Made by a program: the position numbers and the translations under genes. The notes beneath the pieces were generated by a model. It worked only from the letters and a program-made list of their open reading frames with translations, did not search any database and was not told where the DNA came from. A stretch of 64,000 nucleotides of DNA from assembly GCA_943846615.1 (NCBI GenBank), contig OX044354.1:1257001-1321000 (forward strand), written 5' to 3'. The stretch comes from an uncultured Amylibacter sp. Lineage in GTDB: Bacteria; Pseudomonadota; Alphaproteobacteria; Rhodobacterales; Rhodobacteraceae. Shown one piece after another: positions 17,747-26,649 of the stretch; position 1 is the stretch's first letter, and each line of letters opens with the position of its first letter.

Positions 17747-18421
17747 ATGAGCGACCAGATTAAAAACGCGCATATTGAATGGCGTGATGGGACTATCCCG
17801 ATCGCAAATGCGTTTGATGATCCGTATTTTTCAATCAACGATGGATTGGCGGAAACGCGATTTGTGTTTCTGGATGGCAATGGTTTGCCAAATCGGTTTC
17901 GCGATGGATTTCATGTGGGTGAATTGGGATTTGGTACGGGATTAAACTTGTTGGCTACGTGGCAAGCATGGATTGATGCTGGGTTTGAAACACCGTTGCG
18001 TTTTACCAGCTTTGAGGCCTTTCCGATGACGCTGTCCGATATGCGACAAGCGTTGGCAAATTGGCCCGCGTTGAACGCGTTAGCCGAAGAGATGTTGGTA
18101 CAGTTGGAAACCGGTTGGACAGTTCAAACGCCAACGTTGGATGCGCGGATTGTTATTGGGGATGCGCGTGAAACGTTGCCTATTTGGGATGGGCGTGTGG
18201 ATGCGTGGTTTTTGGATGGGTTTAGCCCTGCGAAGAACCCCGAACTATGGGACGCGAATTTGATGAAGGCCGTTGGCGATTGTACCGCCACAGGTGGTAC
18301 ATTTGCAACGTATTCTGCGGCTGGGTTTGTGCGCAACCGTTTGGCCGATTCCGGTTTTGAGGTCAGCCGCAAGGATGGGTTTGGACGCAAACGACATATG
18401 TCTGTGGGGGTAAAGCAATGA
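17747..18421 (+). CDS. mnmD: tRNA (5-methylaminomethyl-2-thiouridine)-methyltransferase MnmD domain
   Basis: SAM-dependent methyltransferase that turns nm5(s2)U34 into mnm5(s2)U34. The 224 residues show the DUF752/MnmD features: N-terminal IEWRDGTIPIANAFDDPYFS, SAM motif ELGFGTGLNLLATW, the TSFEAFPM segment, WFLDGFSPAKNPELWD and the end GFGRKRHMSVG. In E. coli this domain is fused to the FAD oxidase in MnmC; here the two are separate divergent genes. The stop overlaps the following MFS start (ATGA). Confidence 0.92.
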   Translation: MSDQIKNAHIEWRDGTIPIANAFDDPYFSINDGLAETRFVFLDGNGLPNRFRDGFHVGELGFGTGLNLLATWQAWIDAGFETPLRFTSFEAFPMTLSDMRQALANWPALNALAEEMLVQLETGWTVQTPTLDARIVIGDARETLPIWDGRVDAWFLDGFSPAKNPELWDANLMKAVGDCTATGGTFATYSAAGFVRNRLADSGFEVSRKDGFGRKRHMSVGVKQ

Positions 18422-19611
18422 AGCCTGCAACCACACCGCCACGGATTATTACGCTGATCTTTCTGATGGCGGGTTCGATGCTGTCGTTGAATATGTTTTT
18501 GCCGTCTTTGAACCAAATGGCCGAAGAATTTGGTGTATCGTATGCGGTGATGAACCTGTCCCTGTCCGGTTATTTGGCGGTGACTGCCGTTTTGCAGGTA
18601 ATTTTTGGGCCGTTGTCGGATCGATATGGTCGACGGCCTGTTTTGCTGGGCAGTGCTGCGATTTTTGTGGTGACGTCGATTGGATGTGTGTTGGTGACAA
18701 ACATTTGGGCGTTTTTAGTTCTGCGCATTTTTCAAGGATCTATCATCGCTGGAATGGCCCTGTCCCGCGCGGTTATCCGCGATATGATGTCCGCCAAAGA
18801 GGCCGTGGGCGTGTTGGGAACCACCTCTATGGTTATGGCAATTGCGCCGATGTTGGGTCCGATTATTGGTGGATTTTTGGAGCAGGCCTATGGCTGGCGG
18901 GCAACATTTTATTTGTTTGTTTTCATCGGTATCGCATTGCTTGGGTTGATATGGGCTGATTTAGGTGAAACCAACAAAAACCCATCCGATACGTTTCGCC
19001 AACAATTTTCAACCTATCCTGAGTTGCTTAAATCCAAATTGTTTTGGAGTTATTCCATCTGCTTATCTTTCTCGATTTCATGCTTCTTTGTATTTCTGAG
19101 TGGTGCACCGTTAGTTGCGAAATCTGTTTTGAATGTACCCGCGACCCATTTGGGTTTTTACATGGGAAGTATCACGATGGGATTTGTTTTTGGCAGTTTC
19201 CTGTCTGGGCGTCTGATAGATAGATATGGAATGAACGCGCTGATTTTCAGCGGACGAATCGTTGCCGTTGTTGGGCTGGTCGTTGGGTTGATCAGCGTAT
19301 TAAGCGGTTTCATCAGTGCATTTACAATATTTGGAGCGACAGTATTTATCGGCATTGGTAACGGCTTAACGCTGCCGAGCTGCAATGTTGGTGTGATGAA
19401 TGTGCGCACAGATTTGGCAGGCAGCGCATCTGGGCTATCTGGAGCAATGTCGGTGGCAACTGGTGCAATCCTATCAACCCTGTTGGCAGCAACTTTAACA
19501 CCAGACAATGCCGCATATGGATTTCTGGCGTTTCTCTTAGCGGCGAAAGTTGTCAGCCTGATCGCCGCCATTGCCGTGATCAAATTTGAACGCGAGCAGT
19601 CCGGCAGCTAA
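18418..19611 (+). CDS. Bcr/CflA-type MFS efflux transporter
   Basis: A 397-residue, 12-span major facilitator protein. The Bcr/CflA marks are MFLPSLNQMAEEF after span 1, LSLSGYLAVTAVLQVIFGPLSDRYGRRPVLL (motif A) and ALSRAVIRDM. It is predicted to export drugs or small metabolites with proton exchange across the inner membrane. It is translationally coupled to mnmD by a 4-nt overlap, although no functional link is obvious. Confidence 0.9.
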   Translation: MKPATTPPRIITLIFLMAGSMLSLNMFLPSLNQMAEEFGVSYAVMNLSLSGYLAVTAVLQVIFGPLSDRYGRRPVLLGSAAIFVVTSIGCVLVTNIWAFLVLRIFQGSIIAGMALSRAVIRDMMSAKEAVGVLGTTSMVMAIAPMLGPIIGGFLEQAYGWRATFYLFVFIGIALLGLIWADLGETNKNPSDTFRQQFSTYPELLKSKLFWSYSICLSFSISCFFVFLSGAPLVAKSVLNVPATHLGFYMGSITMGFVFGSFLSGRLIDRYGMNALIFSGRIVAVVGLVVGLISVLSGFISAFTIFGATVFIGIGNGLTLPSCNVGVMNVRTDLAGSASGLSGAMSVATGAILSTLLAATLTPDNAAYGFLAFLLAAKVVSLIAAIAVIKFEREQSGS

Positions 19612-19643
19612 AGCTTGCTTTTGACGTTGCTGTTGTTAGGCTT

Positions 19644-19669
19644 TGACCACCAATTGGGGGTCATTTTTT
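19644..19669 (+). terminator. terminator-like hairpin overlapping the start of the EamA gene
   Basis: TGACC (19644-19648) and GGTCA (19659-19663) with an inner CC/GG and an AATT loop form a 7-bp stem with one mismatch, followed by TTTTTT at 19664-19669. It can end the MFS transcript, but the T run contains the TTG start at 19668 and the stem holds the GGGGG ribosome site. Confidence 0.45.
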
Positions 19670-20540
19670 GGCACAAGTTAACAATCGCTTAGGCATTGCA
19701 TTGATGATCACTGCGACGCTGATTTTCGCAGTCCAAGATGGCGTATCGCGCCATTTGGCCAGCGAATACAGCGTCTGGATGGTCGTGATGGTGCGGTATT
19801 GGTTTTTTGCCGCCTTCGTTTTATTTATCGCCAAGTTGCACCATGGATCAATTCGCAAGGCCGCGCATACGACACAACCGCTATTCCAGATATTTCGCAG
19901 CCTGTTGTTGGTGATCGAAATTTGCGTCGCAGTGTTTAGTTTTATTTATGTCGGCTTGATCCAAACCATGGCGATTTTTTCAGTCAATCCGTTGATCGTT
20001 GCAGCCCTGTCAGGGCCCGTATTGGGGGAACGCGTTGGGTTGCGGCGGTGGATTGCCATTTGCATCGGGTTCATTGGCATTTTGATTATTTTGCAGCCCG
20101 GGACACAGGCCATTGATATAACATTGGCCCTACCAATCGGATCCGCGATTTTATTCGCACTGTATTCCGTATTTACCCGCCTTGGCGCACGCAAAGATGA
20201 TGCACAAACCAGCTTCTTTTGGACTGGTGTTGTTGGTGCAATTTTTATGACCTGTATTGGGATTTTTCATTGGGAACCGATGAGCCTCGTGGATTCAGGT
20301 TGGATGCTATGCCTGTGTATCACAGGTGTGTTGGGCCATTTTCTATTGATCAAAGCATATGCGGTGGCTGAGGCCAGTGGGTTACAGCCGTTCACCTATT
20401 TCCATCTGGTTTTCGTGTCAGCCATAGCAATGACTTTGTTTGGTGAAACGATCCCCATAACCACAGCAATTGGCGCGGCAATTGTGATTGCGGCGGGACT
20501 GTATACGATATGGCGCGAACGACGCCTAGCCACGCGATAG
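19668..20540 (+). CDS. DMT superfamily EamA transporter
   Basis: A 290-residue protein with ten predicted spans in two EamA repeats (about 8-135 and 148-282), each ending in a PLxAALxGxxxLGE-like stretch (SVNPLIVAALSGPVLGERVG; HLVFVSAIAMTLFGETIP). Likely exporter of metabolites or amino-acid derivatives. The TTG start at 19668 gives the normal short N-terminus before span 1 and has GGGGG upstream; ATG 19704 is the alternative. Its end overlaps that of the convergent lytic transglycosylase by 15 nt. Confidence 0.87.
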   Translation: MAQVNNRLGIALMITATLIFAVQDGVSRHLASEYSVWMVVMVRYWFFAAFVLFIAKLHHGSIRKAAHTTQPLFQIFRSLLLVIEICVAVFSFIYVGLIQTMAIFSVNPLIVAALSGPVLGERVGLRRWIAICIGFIGILIILQPGTQAIDITLALPIGSAILFALYSVFTRLGARKDDAQTSFFWTGVVGAIFMTCIGIFHWEPMSLVDSGWMLCLCITGVLGHFLLIKAYAVAEASGLQPFTYFHLVFVSAIAMTLFGETIPITTAIGAAIVIAAGLYTIWRERRLATR

Positions 20541-22439
20541 GTCGTCTGTGATTTGCAGGGGCGGTGTTTTGCCCGCGATCCGTGCGCGATACACATGCAG
20601 GGATTCCATAACTCGCATAACGTAATTACGCGTTTCGCGAAACGGGATATGTTCGATCCAATCCACCACTGACGTCAGCGGATCACGGGGATCCCCATAC
20701 AGATCGATCCATTCAACAACACGGTGCGGCCCCGCGTTATACGCGGCAAAGGCCAGAACATATGAACCGTTATATTTTTCAATCAACTGGGCCAAATACG
20801 CTGTGCCCAGCGTGGCGTTATATTCCCAATCCGATGTCAGGCGAGCGCGTTCATATGCGATGCTTATATCGCGCGCGACCTCCTTGGCAGTGGCAGGCAT
20901 GATTTGCATTAATCCTCGCGCACCAGCGGGGCTGATCGCGTCGGGTTTCAGTTCGCTTTCGCGTCGTGCGATGGACATGGTAATTTCAGGGGGGACTGAT
21001 TTGTTGAATGTCGCCAATTTGGTAATTGGAAAATATGGTTTGGGCAGGATAATGCCGCGCTTTGCGGCCTCTTTCGCGATGCCAAGGGTTACGAAGTCCG
21101 ATCCCATGCGTTTCGCATAATCGGCCAATTGCGCGATTTCATCACGCGGCAGAGTTTCCGCCATATGTGTCATAAACCAACGCGTCATGGTGGGTCTGTT
21201 TGCGCGGTGCAATATAATCGCGGCCTTAAAAACGCTGCTGTTGGCAAAGCTGGATTTACGCCAATCACCGATGGGTTCATTGCCCGCCAATGTTTCATCT
21301 CGTTTTGCCTCAATACGCGCAGCGCTTAACTGTCCGTAGAAACTGGTCTGATATGCAGCACCTTTGATATAATGGCCTGCGGCTGTATCATAATCCTGCA
21401 GTTCTTCGTGTACACGACCCAGCCAATATGAACCACGTCCAAGACTGATTGGAGATTTCACGGCCGCGTTGAAAGTTTCAAAATGGCTCAACGCTTGGTC
21501 AGGGTCATTGCGATACGTCAGCGCGATATATCCCGATAACCATTCTAAATCCGCAAAGCTGGCCCCCGACGTTAGGCCATGTTGGCTGGCCAGTTTATAT
21601 GCTTCATCGATCTTACCCGCGCGCATTGCACGCCTTGCAAATCCGCGCCGGCGACTGGACCATTTATCTGGGCGGCCCATTTTTGTAGTAGGCGACGTAC
21701 GTTCGAGAATCAAATCCTGCGCCTCGTCCCAACGGTCCTTGGCCATGCGCCCTTCGAAACGATCAAATGCAAGGCCAGCGTCATTTTGTTGATCGCCCGT
21801 GAGCGCGTTAATCGCCGCCTCCACCGATTTATCGCGCCGCTGCAACGCCATGCGCGCCTGCGCCAAGCGATATGTCTCGGCCGAAACAAGCGACTTCATG
21901 CGTTCCGCCTGTGATCGCAATTTACGCCACAACAGGTTTTCCAAGCGTGTGTTATGATGAGGTGTCAGAATATCGCCAAAGGTGTCGATGAATTGCTGTT
22001 GTTCATCCACAGACAATGACATGTCTGTCCACGCTGAAATCGCCAATTCTGGCCGCTGTTTCGCCACCAGCAATACACCCGCTGGTGTTTCGGGTATCCG
22101 ATCCGCAAAAAATGTGCCGATCGTTTCGGGATCTTTGGGCAACTTTGCCTCGGCTTGCTTTTTTAACCGCTGCAAGCCAGGCCAATCGGGATGATCGGAC
22201 AAAAACCGCTGATATTCCAGCCAGTCCCCTTCGCCCGCGCGTAATTTTGACCACCTTATCAATGTTTGTATTTGGGCATTATCCGTTAGCGTGGCTATTT
22301 CAGAGGCGGTTTCAAAATCGCCCTGTTCAATCGCTGCGAATGCCGCATTCAACCCGTCGGTACTCGCTGTTTGTGAAATAACCGCATTTGTTTGCAAACA
22401 AATGGACATAATAAATGTAATGAACCCAATGAAACGCAC
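20526..22439 (-). CDS. slt: soluble lytic murein transglycosylase, Slt70-like
   Basis: A periplasmic peptidoglycan lyase of 637 residues, with signal peptide, a long alpha-superhelical middle (many short helix repeats, 60-430), and a C-terminal family 1A catalytic domain. The catalytic Glu is in MSIARRESELKPDAISPAGARGLMQIMP, followed by ATLGTAYLAQLIEKYNGSYVLAFAAYNAGPHRV. ATG start at 22439. It converges with the EamA gene and shares a divergent intergenic region with dapA. Confidence 0.95.
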   Translation of the reverse strand: MRFIGFITFIMSICLQTNAVISQTASTDGLNAAFAAIEQGDFETASEIATLTDNAQIQTLIRWSKLRAGEGDWLEYQRFLSDHPDWPGLQRLKKQAEAKLPKDPETIGTFFADRIPETPAGVLLVAKQRPELAISAWTDMSLSVDEQQQFIDTFGDILTPHHNTRLENLLWRKLRSQAERMKSLVSAETYRLAQARMALQRRDKSVEAAINALTGDQQNDAGLAFDRFEGRMAKDRWDEAQDLILERTSPTTKMGRPDKWSSRRRGFARRAMRAGKIDEAYKLASQHGLTSGASFADLEWLSGYIALTYRNDPDQALSHFETFNAAVKSPISLGRGSYWLGRVHEELQDYDTAAGHYIKGAAYQTSFYGQLSAARIEAKRDETLAGNEPIGDWRKSSFANSSVFKAAIILHRANRPTMTRWFMTHMAETLPRDEIAQLADYAKRMGSDFVTLGIAKEAAKRGIILPKPYFPITKLATFNKSVPPEITMSIARRESELKPDAISPAGARGLMQIMPATAKEVARDISIAYERARLTSDWEYNATLGTAYLAQLIEKYNGSYVLAFAAYNAGPHRVVEWIDLYGDPRDPLTSVVDWIEHIPFRETRNYVMRVMESLHVYRARIAGKTPPLQITDDLSRG

Positions 22440-22587
22440 AGCGATTTCCCTTTAAACCAGTCCACAGAATAGAGGATCACCCTATCATTTCAAAGCAACA
22501 TGTTGGTGATCACAAAATTCATAGTACCCATCGGCCAATTTTCGCGCTATATGCGCCTTTGAATCACTTGGTTTAAGGAGAAACCCC

Positions 22588-23460
22588 ATGTTTAAAGGTT
22601 CTATGCCCGCACTGATCACACCGTTTAACAACGGTAAGGTGGATTTTGACGCCCTTAAACACCTTGTGGATTGGCAGATTGCCGAAGGTTCGCACGGTTT
22701 GGTACCAATGGGGACAACAGGCGAGAGTGCCACGTTGACGCATTCCGAGCATGAAGAAGTTATTCGCGTGACTGTTGAACACACTGCTGGTCGCGTTCCT
22801 GTGATTGCAGGTGCTGGATCAAACAACACCGCCGAAGCTTTACGCTTAATGCACTTTGCCAAAGATGTTGGCGCAGATGCGGCCTTGGTTGTGACACCAT
22901 ATTATAACAAGCCAACACAGCGCGGCTTGTATGCGCATTTTGAGGCATTGAATGCAGTTGGTTTGCCTGTTTTCATCTATAATATTCCGGGGCGCTCAGT
23001 TGTTGATATGTCACCAGAAACAATGGGTGCCTTGGCCAAATTAGAATTCATGATCGGTGTAAAAGATGCGACGGGATCAATGGATCGCGTTTCGCAACAA
23101 CGCCGCGAATGTGGTGCAGATTTCATTCAGATGTCTGCCGAAGACGCCAGCTCGCTTGGCTTCTATGCGCATGGTGGTGTTGGTGCGATTTCTGTTACGG
23201 CAAACGTAGCACCACGTTTGTGTGCGGATTTCCAGAACGCGCTGGCTGATGGAAATTTTGCCGCCGCCTTGGAACTTCAAGATCGCTTGATGCCGTTGCA
23301 CGAGGCGATCTTTACAGAACCGGGTTTGGTTGGTGCGAAATATGGTGCGTCTTTGCTGGGCAAAAGCTCCGAGGATGTACGCTTGCCACTGACTGGATTG
23401 TTGGATGAAACCAAGGCGAAAATCCAATCAGCGATGCGTCATGCTGGTGTCTTAAATTAA
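22588..23460 (+). CDS. dapA: 4-hydroxy-tetrahydrodipicolinate synthase
   Basis: Condenses pyruvate with aspartate semialdehyde in the lysine/diaminopimelate pathway. The 290 residues show [12 protein letters not shown], the GTTGE signature ([15 protein letters not shown]), the [14 protein letters not shown] motif with the proton-relay Tyr, and the Schiff-base Lys159 in [14 protein letters not shown] ribosome site 7 nt before the ATG. dapE of the same pathway is at 47643-48776. A hairpin repeat and an intrinsic terminator follow its stop. Confidence 0.97.
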   Translation: MFKGSMPALITPFNNGKVDFDALKHLVDWQIAEGSHGLVPMGTTGESATLTHSEHEEVIRVTVEHTAGRVPVIAGAGSNNTAEALRLMHFAKDVGADAALVVTPYYNKPTQRGLYAHFEALNAVGLPVFIYNIPGRSVVDMSPETMGALAKLEFMIGVKDATGSMDRVSQQRRECGADFIQMSAEDASSLGFYAHGGVGAISVTANVAPRLCADFQNALADGNFAAALELQDRLMPLHEAIFTEPGLVGAKYGASLLGKSSEDVRLPLTGLLDETKAKIQSAMRHAGVLN

Positions 23461-23461
23461 C

Positions 23462-23502
23462 TTTTATGCGCTCCGCGCGGAGATATTTATACAAAGTAAA
23501 AA
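23462..23502 (+). repeat. intergenic hairpin-GATATTT repeat, copy 1
   Basis: Directly after the dapA stop: TTTTATGCGCTCCGCGCGG followed by AGATATTTATACAAAGTAAAAA. It shares the first 19 bases with copy 2 (42138-42180), and its GATATTT...AAAG part with copies 3 (51559-51593) and 4 (23594-23623). Confidence 0.7.
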
Positions 23503-23504
23503 TG

Positions 23505-23537
23505 CGCCCCGTTGATCCAATCAAACGGGGCGTCTTT
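23505..23537 (+). terminator. intrinsic terminator after dapA
   Basis: Perfect 9-bp stem CGCCCCGTT (23505-23513) / AACGGGGCG (23524-23532) with a 10-nt loop, followed by a T-containing tail TCTTTAC. Confidence 0.75.
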
Positions 23538-23593
23538 ACTTTGACGGTCATCGGCATCTCTGCCTGTTCCGCCCCCTATTAATTACCTAAAAT

Positions 23594-23623
23594 AGTTTTT
23601 ACTTTGTTAAAATATCTGCGGGG
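23594..23623 (-). repeat. intergenic hairpin-GATATTT repeat, copy 4 (inverted)
   Basis: Read on the minus strand it is CCCGCAGATATTTTAACAAAGTAAAAAC, matching copy 1 in 22 of 26 aligned positions. It faces copy 1 in the same intergenic region about 90 nt away, so the two can pair. Confidence 0.6.
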
Positions 23624-23645
23624 TGAATGGGCGCATGGCGCACAG

Positions 23646-23663
23646 AGGGGTGCGCGCACCCCT
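23646..23663. promoter_or_regulatory. 18-bp perfect palindrome upstream of smpB
   Basis: AGGGGTGCGCGCACCCCT is fully self-complementary and lies 45 nt before the smpB ATG. It could be an operator or a leader hairpin of the message; no regulator can be named. Confidence 0.45.
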
Positions 23664-23707
23664 TAGGACTTGGCAGCACGCGCGGACTGCAATATAGCAG
23701 AGCCATT

Positions 23708-24184
23708 ATGGCAAAGAAGAAAACACCAGATAACAACAAGATGATCGTTGAAAATCGTCGCGCGCGTTATGACTACGCCGTCGAAGACGTGTACGAATGC
23801 GGAATTGTTTTAATGGGATCAGAGGTGAAGGCACTGCGTATCGGTTCCGCCAATATCGCCGAGAGTTATGTTGATATCGAAGATGGTGAGCTGTTTTTGA
23901 TCAACTCTTATATATCTTTGTACACGCAGGCGCAGAATTTCGGACACGAAGAGCGCCGTCGCCGTAAGCTGTTGGTTTCAAAACGCGAATTGGCAAAGTT
24001 GTGGCAGGCCAAAGGCCGTGAAGCCATGACAATTGTCGCGCTGAAGATGTATTTCAACGACAAAGGTAAGGTCAAATTGTTGATTGGTACCGCCAAAGGT
24101 AAGAAACAATCAGACAAGCGCGACACCGAAAAGAAGCGCGATTGGAACCGTCAGAAATCCCGGTTGATGCGCGAACATAGTTAA
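23708..24184 (+). CDS. smpB: SsrA-binding protein SmpB
   Basis: Binds tmRNA and delivers it to stalled ribosomes for trans-translation. The chosen ATG 23708 gives 158 residues, the normal length, starting [23 protein letters not shown]. Further marks are [16 protein letters not shown], the [14 protein letters not shown] segment and the basic C-terminal tail ([17 protein letters not shown]) that reads the empty mRNA channel. The ribosome site is weak. The tmRNA gene is not in this window. A second rescue factor, arfB, is at 30020. Confidence 0.96.
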   Translation: MAKKKTPDNNKMIVENRRARYDYAVEDVYECGIVLMGSEVKALRIGSANIAESYVDIEDGELFLINSYISLYTQAQNFGHEERRRRKLLVSKRELAKLWQAKGREAMTIVALKMYFNDKGKVKLLIGTAKGKKQSDKRDTEKKRDWNRQKSRLMREHS

Positions 24185-24277
24185 TTTTCTTAGGAAAATA
24201 CCTTGTTTTGCGTTATTTTAGGCATACGTGCAGAAAATCAGGCCCGATAATGGGTCGTAAAACAGGGGAATATTATT

Positions 24278-24538
24278 ATGGAAGCTTTATTAATTCAGGC
24301 CGTTTCAGGTGCAGTTGGCGGTAACGTTGCTGGTGGTTTACTAAAAAATCTAAATCTTGGTGTTTTGGGTAATTCGATTGCTGGTATCGTTGGCGGTGGC
24401 TTGGGTGGTCAAATTTTGGGCGCATTGGGCGCTGGTGGTGACATGGGTTCAATCGTTGGATCATTGGCATCTGGTGGTGTCGGTGGTGGTGCCTTGATGG
24501 TAATCATCGGCATGGTCAAAAAGGTTTTGGCGAAATAA
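24278..24538 (+). CDS. small glycine-rich hydrophobic protein
   Basis: An 86-residue protein of unknown function. About one third of the residues are Gly, arranged in GG and GxxxG runs through two or three hydrophobic helices (GAVGGNVAGGLLKNL, AGIVGGGLGGQILGALGAGG, ASGGVGGGALMVIIGMVKKVL). Such composition suits tightly packed membrane helices, as in small phage-holin- or bacteriocin-like peptides, but no family is recognised. AGGGGA ribosome site and an own terminator show it is a real single-gene unit. Confidence 0.7.
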   Translation: MEALLIQAVSGAVGGNVAGGLLKNLNLGVLGNSIAGIVGGGLGGQILGALGAGGDMGSIVGSLASGGVGGGALMVIIGMVKKVLAK

Positions 24539-24557
24539 TCGATTAACATGAATTTGG

Positions 24558-24590
24558 CGCGCATTCAGGGAAACTTGAATGCGCGTTTTT
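24558..24590 (+). terminator. intrinsic terminator after the Gly-rich gene
   Basis: Perfect 10-bp stem CGCGCATTCA (24558-24567) / TGAATGCGCG (24576-24585), 8-nt loop, then TTTTT. Confidence 0.9.
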
Positions 24591-24627
24591 CTTTGCTACT
24601 AATCCAAACCTTGGTTAAGTTTTGGGC

Positions 24628-25446
24628 ATGCAAGTTACAGTAACAAGTGAATGGTTAGCCGCACATATTGAGGATGTGAAAATCCTGGATGCGTCGTGGT
24701 ATTTACCGACCGAGCCCCGTGATACATTTCAGGAATACCAAAACGCGCATATCAAAGGTGCGCAGTTTTTTGATATTGATGTAATCGCGGATATCAGTAG
24801 CGATCTGCCGCACATGGTGCCTACCGCCGATGTTTTCAGAAAGCATGTCGAAGGTATGGGCATTTCTAACGGTGATACCGTCGTTGTTTACGACACTCAT
24901 GGGATTTTTTCCGCGCCACGTGTTTGGTGGCTGTTTCGCGCCATGGGCCACAACAACGTTTTTGTTTTAGATGGTGGGTTGCCGAAATGGATCGCCGAGG
25001 GGCGTGCCGTTTCGGATCAACACACAAAGCCAACGTTGGGCAATTTCAATACGCAATTGGATAGGGATCGCGTTTTGGATGCGGCGGCTGTTTTAAGCAC
25101 ATCCGCACAGGTGATCGACGCCCGACCCCCTGCTCGTTTTGCAGGCCAAGCCGCAGAGCCGCGCCCAAATACGCGTTCGGGTCATATTCCAAATTCAACA
25201 AATGTGTTTTTCAAAGATGTTTTGAATGATGGGCGGACCCTGAAATCAGAAAAGCAGTTGCAAGAAGTCTTTACCAACGCAGGTGTCGACTTGACCCAAC
25301 CCATTGTGACCTCTTGTGGTTCCGGCGTTACCGCTGCCGTGCTGACCATGGCGCTAAAACAGCTAGACCACCCCGACGTGGCACTGTATGACGGATCGTG
25401 GTCAGAATGGGGTGCCCGTGATGACCTTCCAATCGCAACCAGTTAA
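24628..25446 (+). CDS. sseA: 3-mercaptopyruvate sulfurtransferase
   Basis: Two-rhodanese-domain enzyme that moves sulfur from 3-mercaptopyruvate to an acceptor. The N-terminal domain (about 8-130) is inactive; the C-terminal domain carries the catalytic Cys230 in CGSGVTA, the loop form typical of mercaptopyruvate rather than thiosulfate sulfurtransferases (CRxGxx). ATG 24628 gives 272 residues; a TTG at 24622 is also in frame. It is 11 nt before the aminotransferase gene, which can make the keto acid from cysteine, so the pair makes metabolic sense. Confidence 0.93.
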   Translation: MQVTVTSEWLAAHIEDVKILDASWYLPTEPRDTFQEYQNAHIKGAQFFDIDVIADISSDLPHMVPTADVFRKHVEGMGISNGDTVVVYDTHGIFSAPRVWWLFRAMGHNNVFVLDGGLPKWIAEGRAVSDQHTKPTLGNFNTQLDRDRVLDAAAVLSTSAQVIDARPPARFAGQAAEPRPNTRSGHIPNSTNVFFKDVLNDGRTLKSEKQLQEVFTNAGVDLTQPIVTSCGSGVTAAVLTMALKQLDHPDVALYDGSWSEWGARDDLPIATS

Positions 25447-25457
25447 GGACGTAAGAC

Positions 25458-26642
25458 ATGTTGTCTTCTTTGAAAAAACAGCCCGCTGACCGTATTATCG
25501 GTCTTTCAGCAATGTATAACGCGGATCCACGCGACACAAAAATCGACCTTGGGGTCGGTGTATACAAGGATGCTGGCGGGAACACGCCAATCATGCGCGC
25601 CATTAAAACGGCCGAACAGCGTTTGTGGAATGATGAGACGACGAAAACATATACTGCCCTGATTGGTGATGGTGGTTTTCACAATGCAATGGCTGATTTA
25701 ATTTTGGCCGATAGTGTGGATCGTTCGCGCGTTTCATATTGCGCCACGCCAGGTGGCACAGGTGCGGTTCACCATGTTTTGGAATTGGTGAAAATGACCG
25801 GCACAGATGCAACAGTTTGGTTCAGTGACCCAACATGGGGCAACCACCTGAGCATTGCGAAACACGTTGGCGTGCCTGTTGAAAAATACGGCTATTTCGA
25901 TGCCGACACACGTGCGGTTGATTTTGATAAAATGATAGCTGATTTGGGCCGCGTTTCCGCTGGTGATGTTGTTGTATTGCACGGCTGTTGTCACAACCCA
26001 ACAGGTGCAAACCTGAACGAAACCCAATGGGGTTTGGTAGCTGATTTACTGTTGGAAAAAGGTGCGGTGCCGTTCATTGATATCGCATACCAAGGGTTTG
26101 GTGATGGATTGCAAGAAGATGCATTTGGCACGCGCCTGTTGGCAGGTAAGTTCCCAGAAATGTTCATCGCCGCCAGCTGTTCCAAGAATTTCGGTATCTA
26201 CCGCGAACGTTGTGGTTTGATCATGGCGATTTCTGCGGACGGTGATGCGTCTGCGATTACGCAGGGCAATTTGGCCTATGTGAACCGTCAAAACTTCAGC
26301 TTCCCGCCTGATCATGGTGCGCGTTTGGTGACGATGGTTTTAACCGATCCAGAATTGCGTGCGGATTGGGAAGCAGAATTAGAAGATGTGCGTTTGGGCA
26401 TGTTGAAAGCGCGCCAGGGTTTGGCGGATGCGTTGCGTGCGGAATGTGGTTCGGATCGTTTTGGTTTCTTGGCCGATCACCGTGGCATGTTTTCACGCGT
26501 TGGCGCAACCGAAGCACAGGTTGATCAGCTGCGCGAAGAGCATGGCATTTACATGGTGTTCGACAGCCGTTTGAACATTGCCGGCGTGACCGAAGATAAG
26601 ATCGAAACAATCGCCAAGGCGATTATCGCGGTTGGTATTTAG
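25458..26642 (+). CDS. aromatic/aspartate aminotransferase (class I, PLP)
   Basis: A 394-residue PLP enzyme of the AspC/TyrB subgroup: KIDLGVGVYKDAGGNTPIM at the start, YATPGGTGAVH-type segment, HGCCHNPTGANL, and the PLP Lys243 in SCSKNFGIYRERCG. The C-terminal Arg of SRLNIAGV binds the substrate carboxylate. Likely substrates are aromatic amino acids, aspartate or cysteine with 2-oxoglutarate. It follows sseA closely and has a good GGACG-type ribosome site. It converges with the DUF2927 gene after 7 nt. Confidence 0.93.
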   Translation: MLSSLKKQPADRIIGLSAMYNADPRDTKIDLGVGVYKDAGGNTPIMRAIKTAEQRLWNDETTKTYTALIGDGGFHNAMADLILADSVDRSRVSYCATPGGTGAVHHVLELVKMTGTDATVWFSDPTWGNHLSIAKHVGVPVEKYGYFDADTRAVDFDKMIADLGRVSAGDVVVLHGCCHNPTGANLNETQWGLVADLLLEKGAVPFIDIAYQGFGDGLQEDAFGTRLLAGKFPEMFIAASCSKNFGIYRERCGLIMAISADGDASAITQGNLAYVNRQNFSFPPDHGARLVTMVLTDPELRADWEAELEDVRLGMLKARQGLADALRAECGSDRFGFLADHRGMFSRVGATEAQVDQLREEHGIYMVFDSRLNIAGVTEDKIETIAKAIIAVGI

Positions 26643-26649
26643 AACATTT

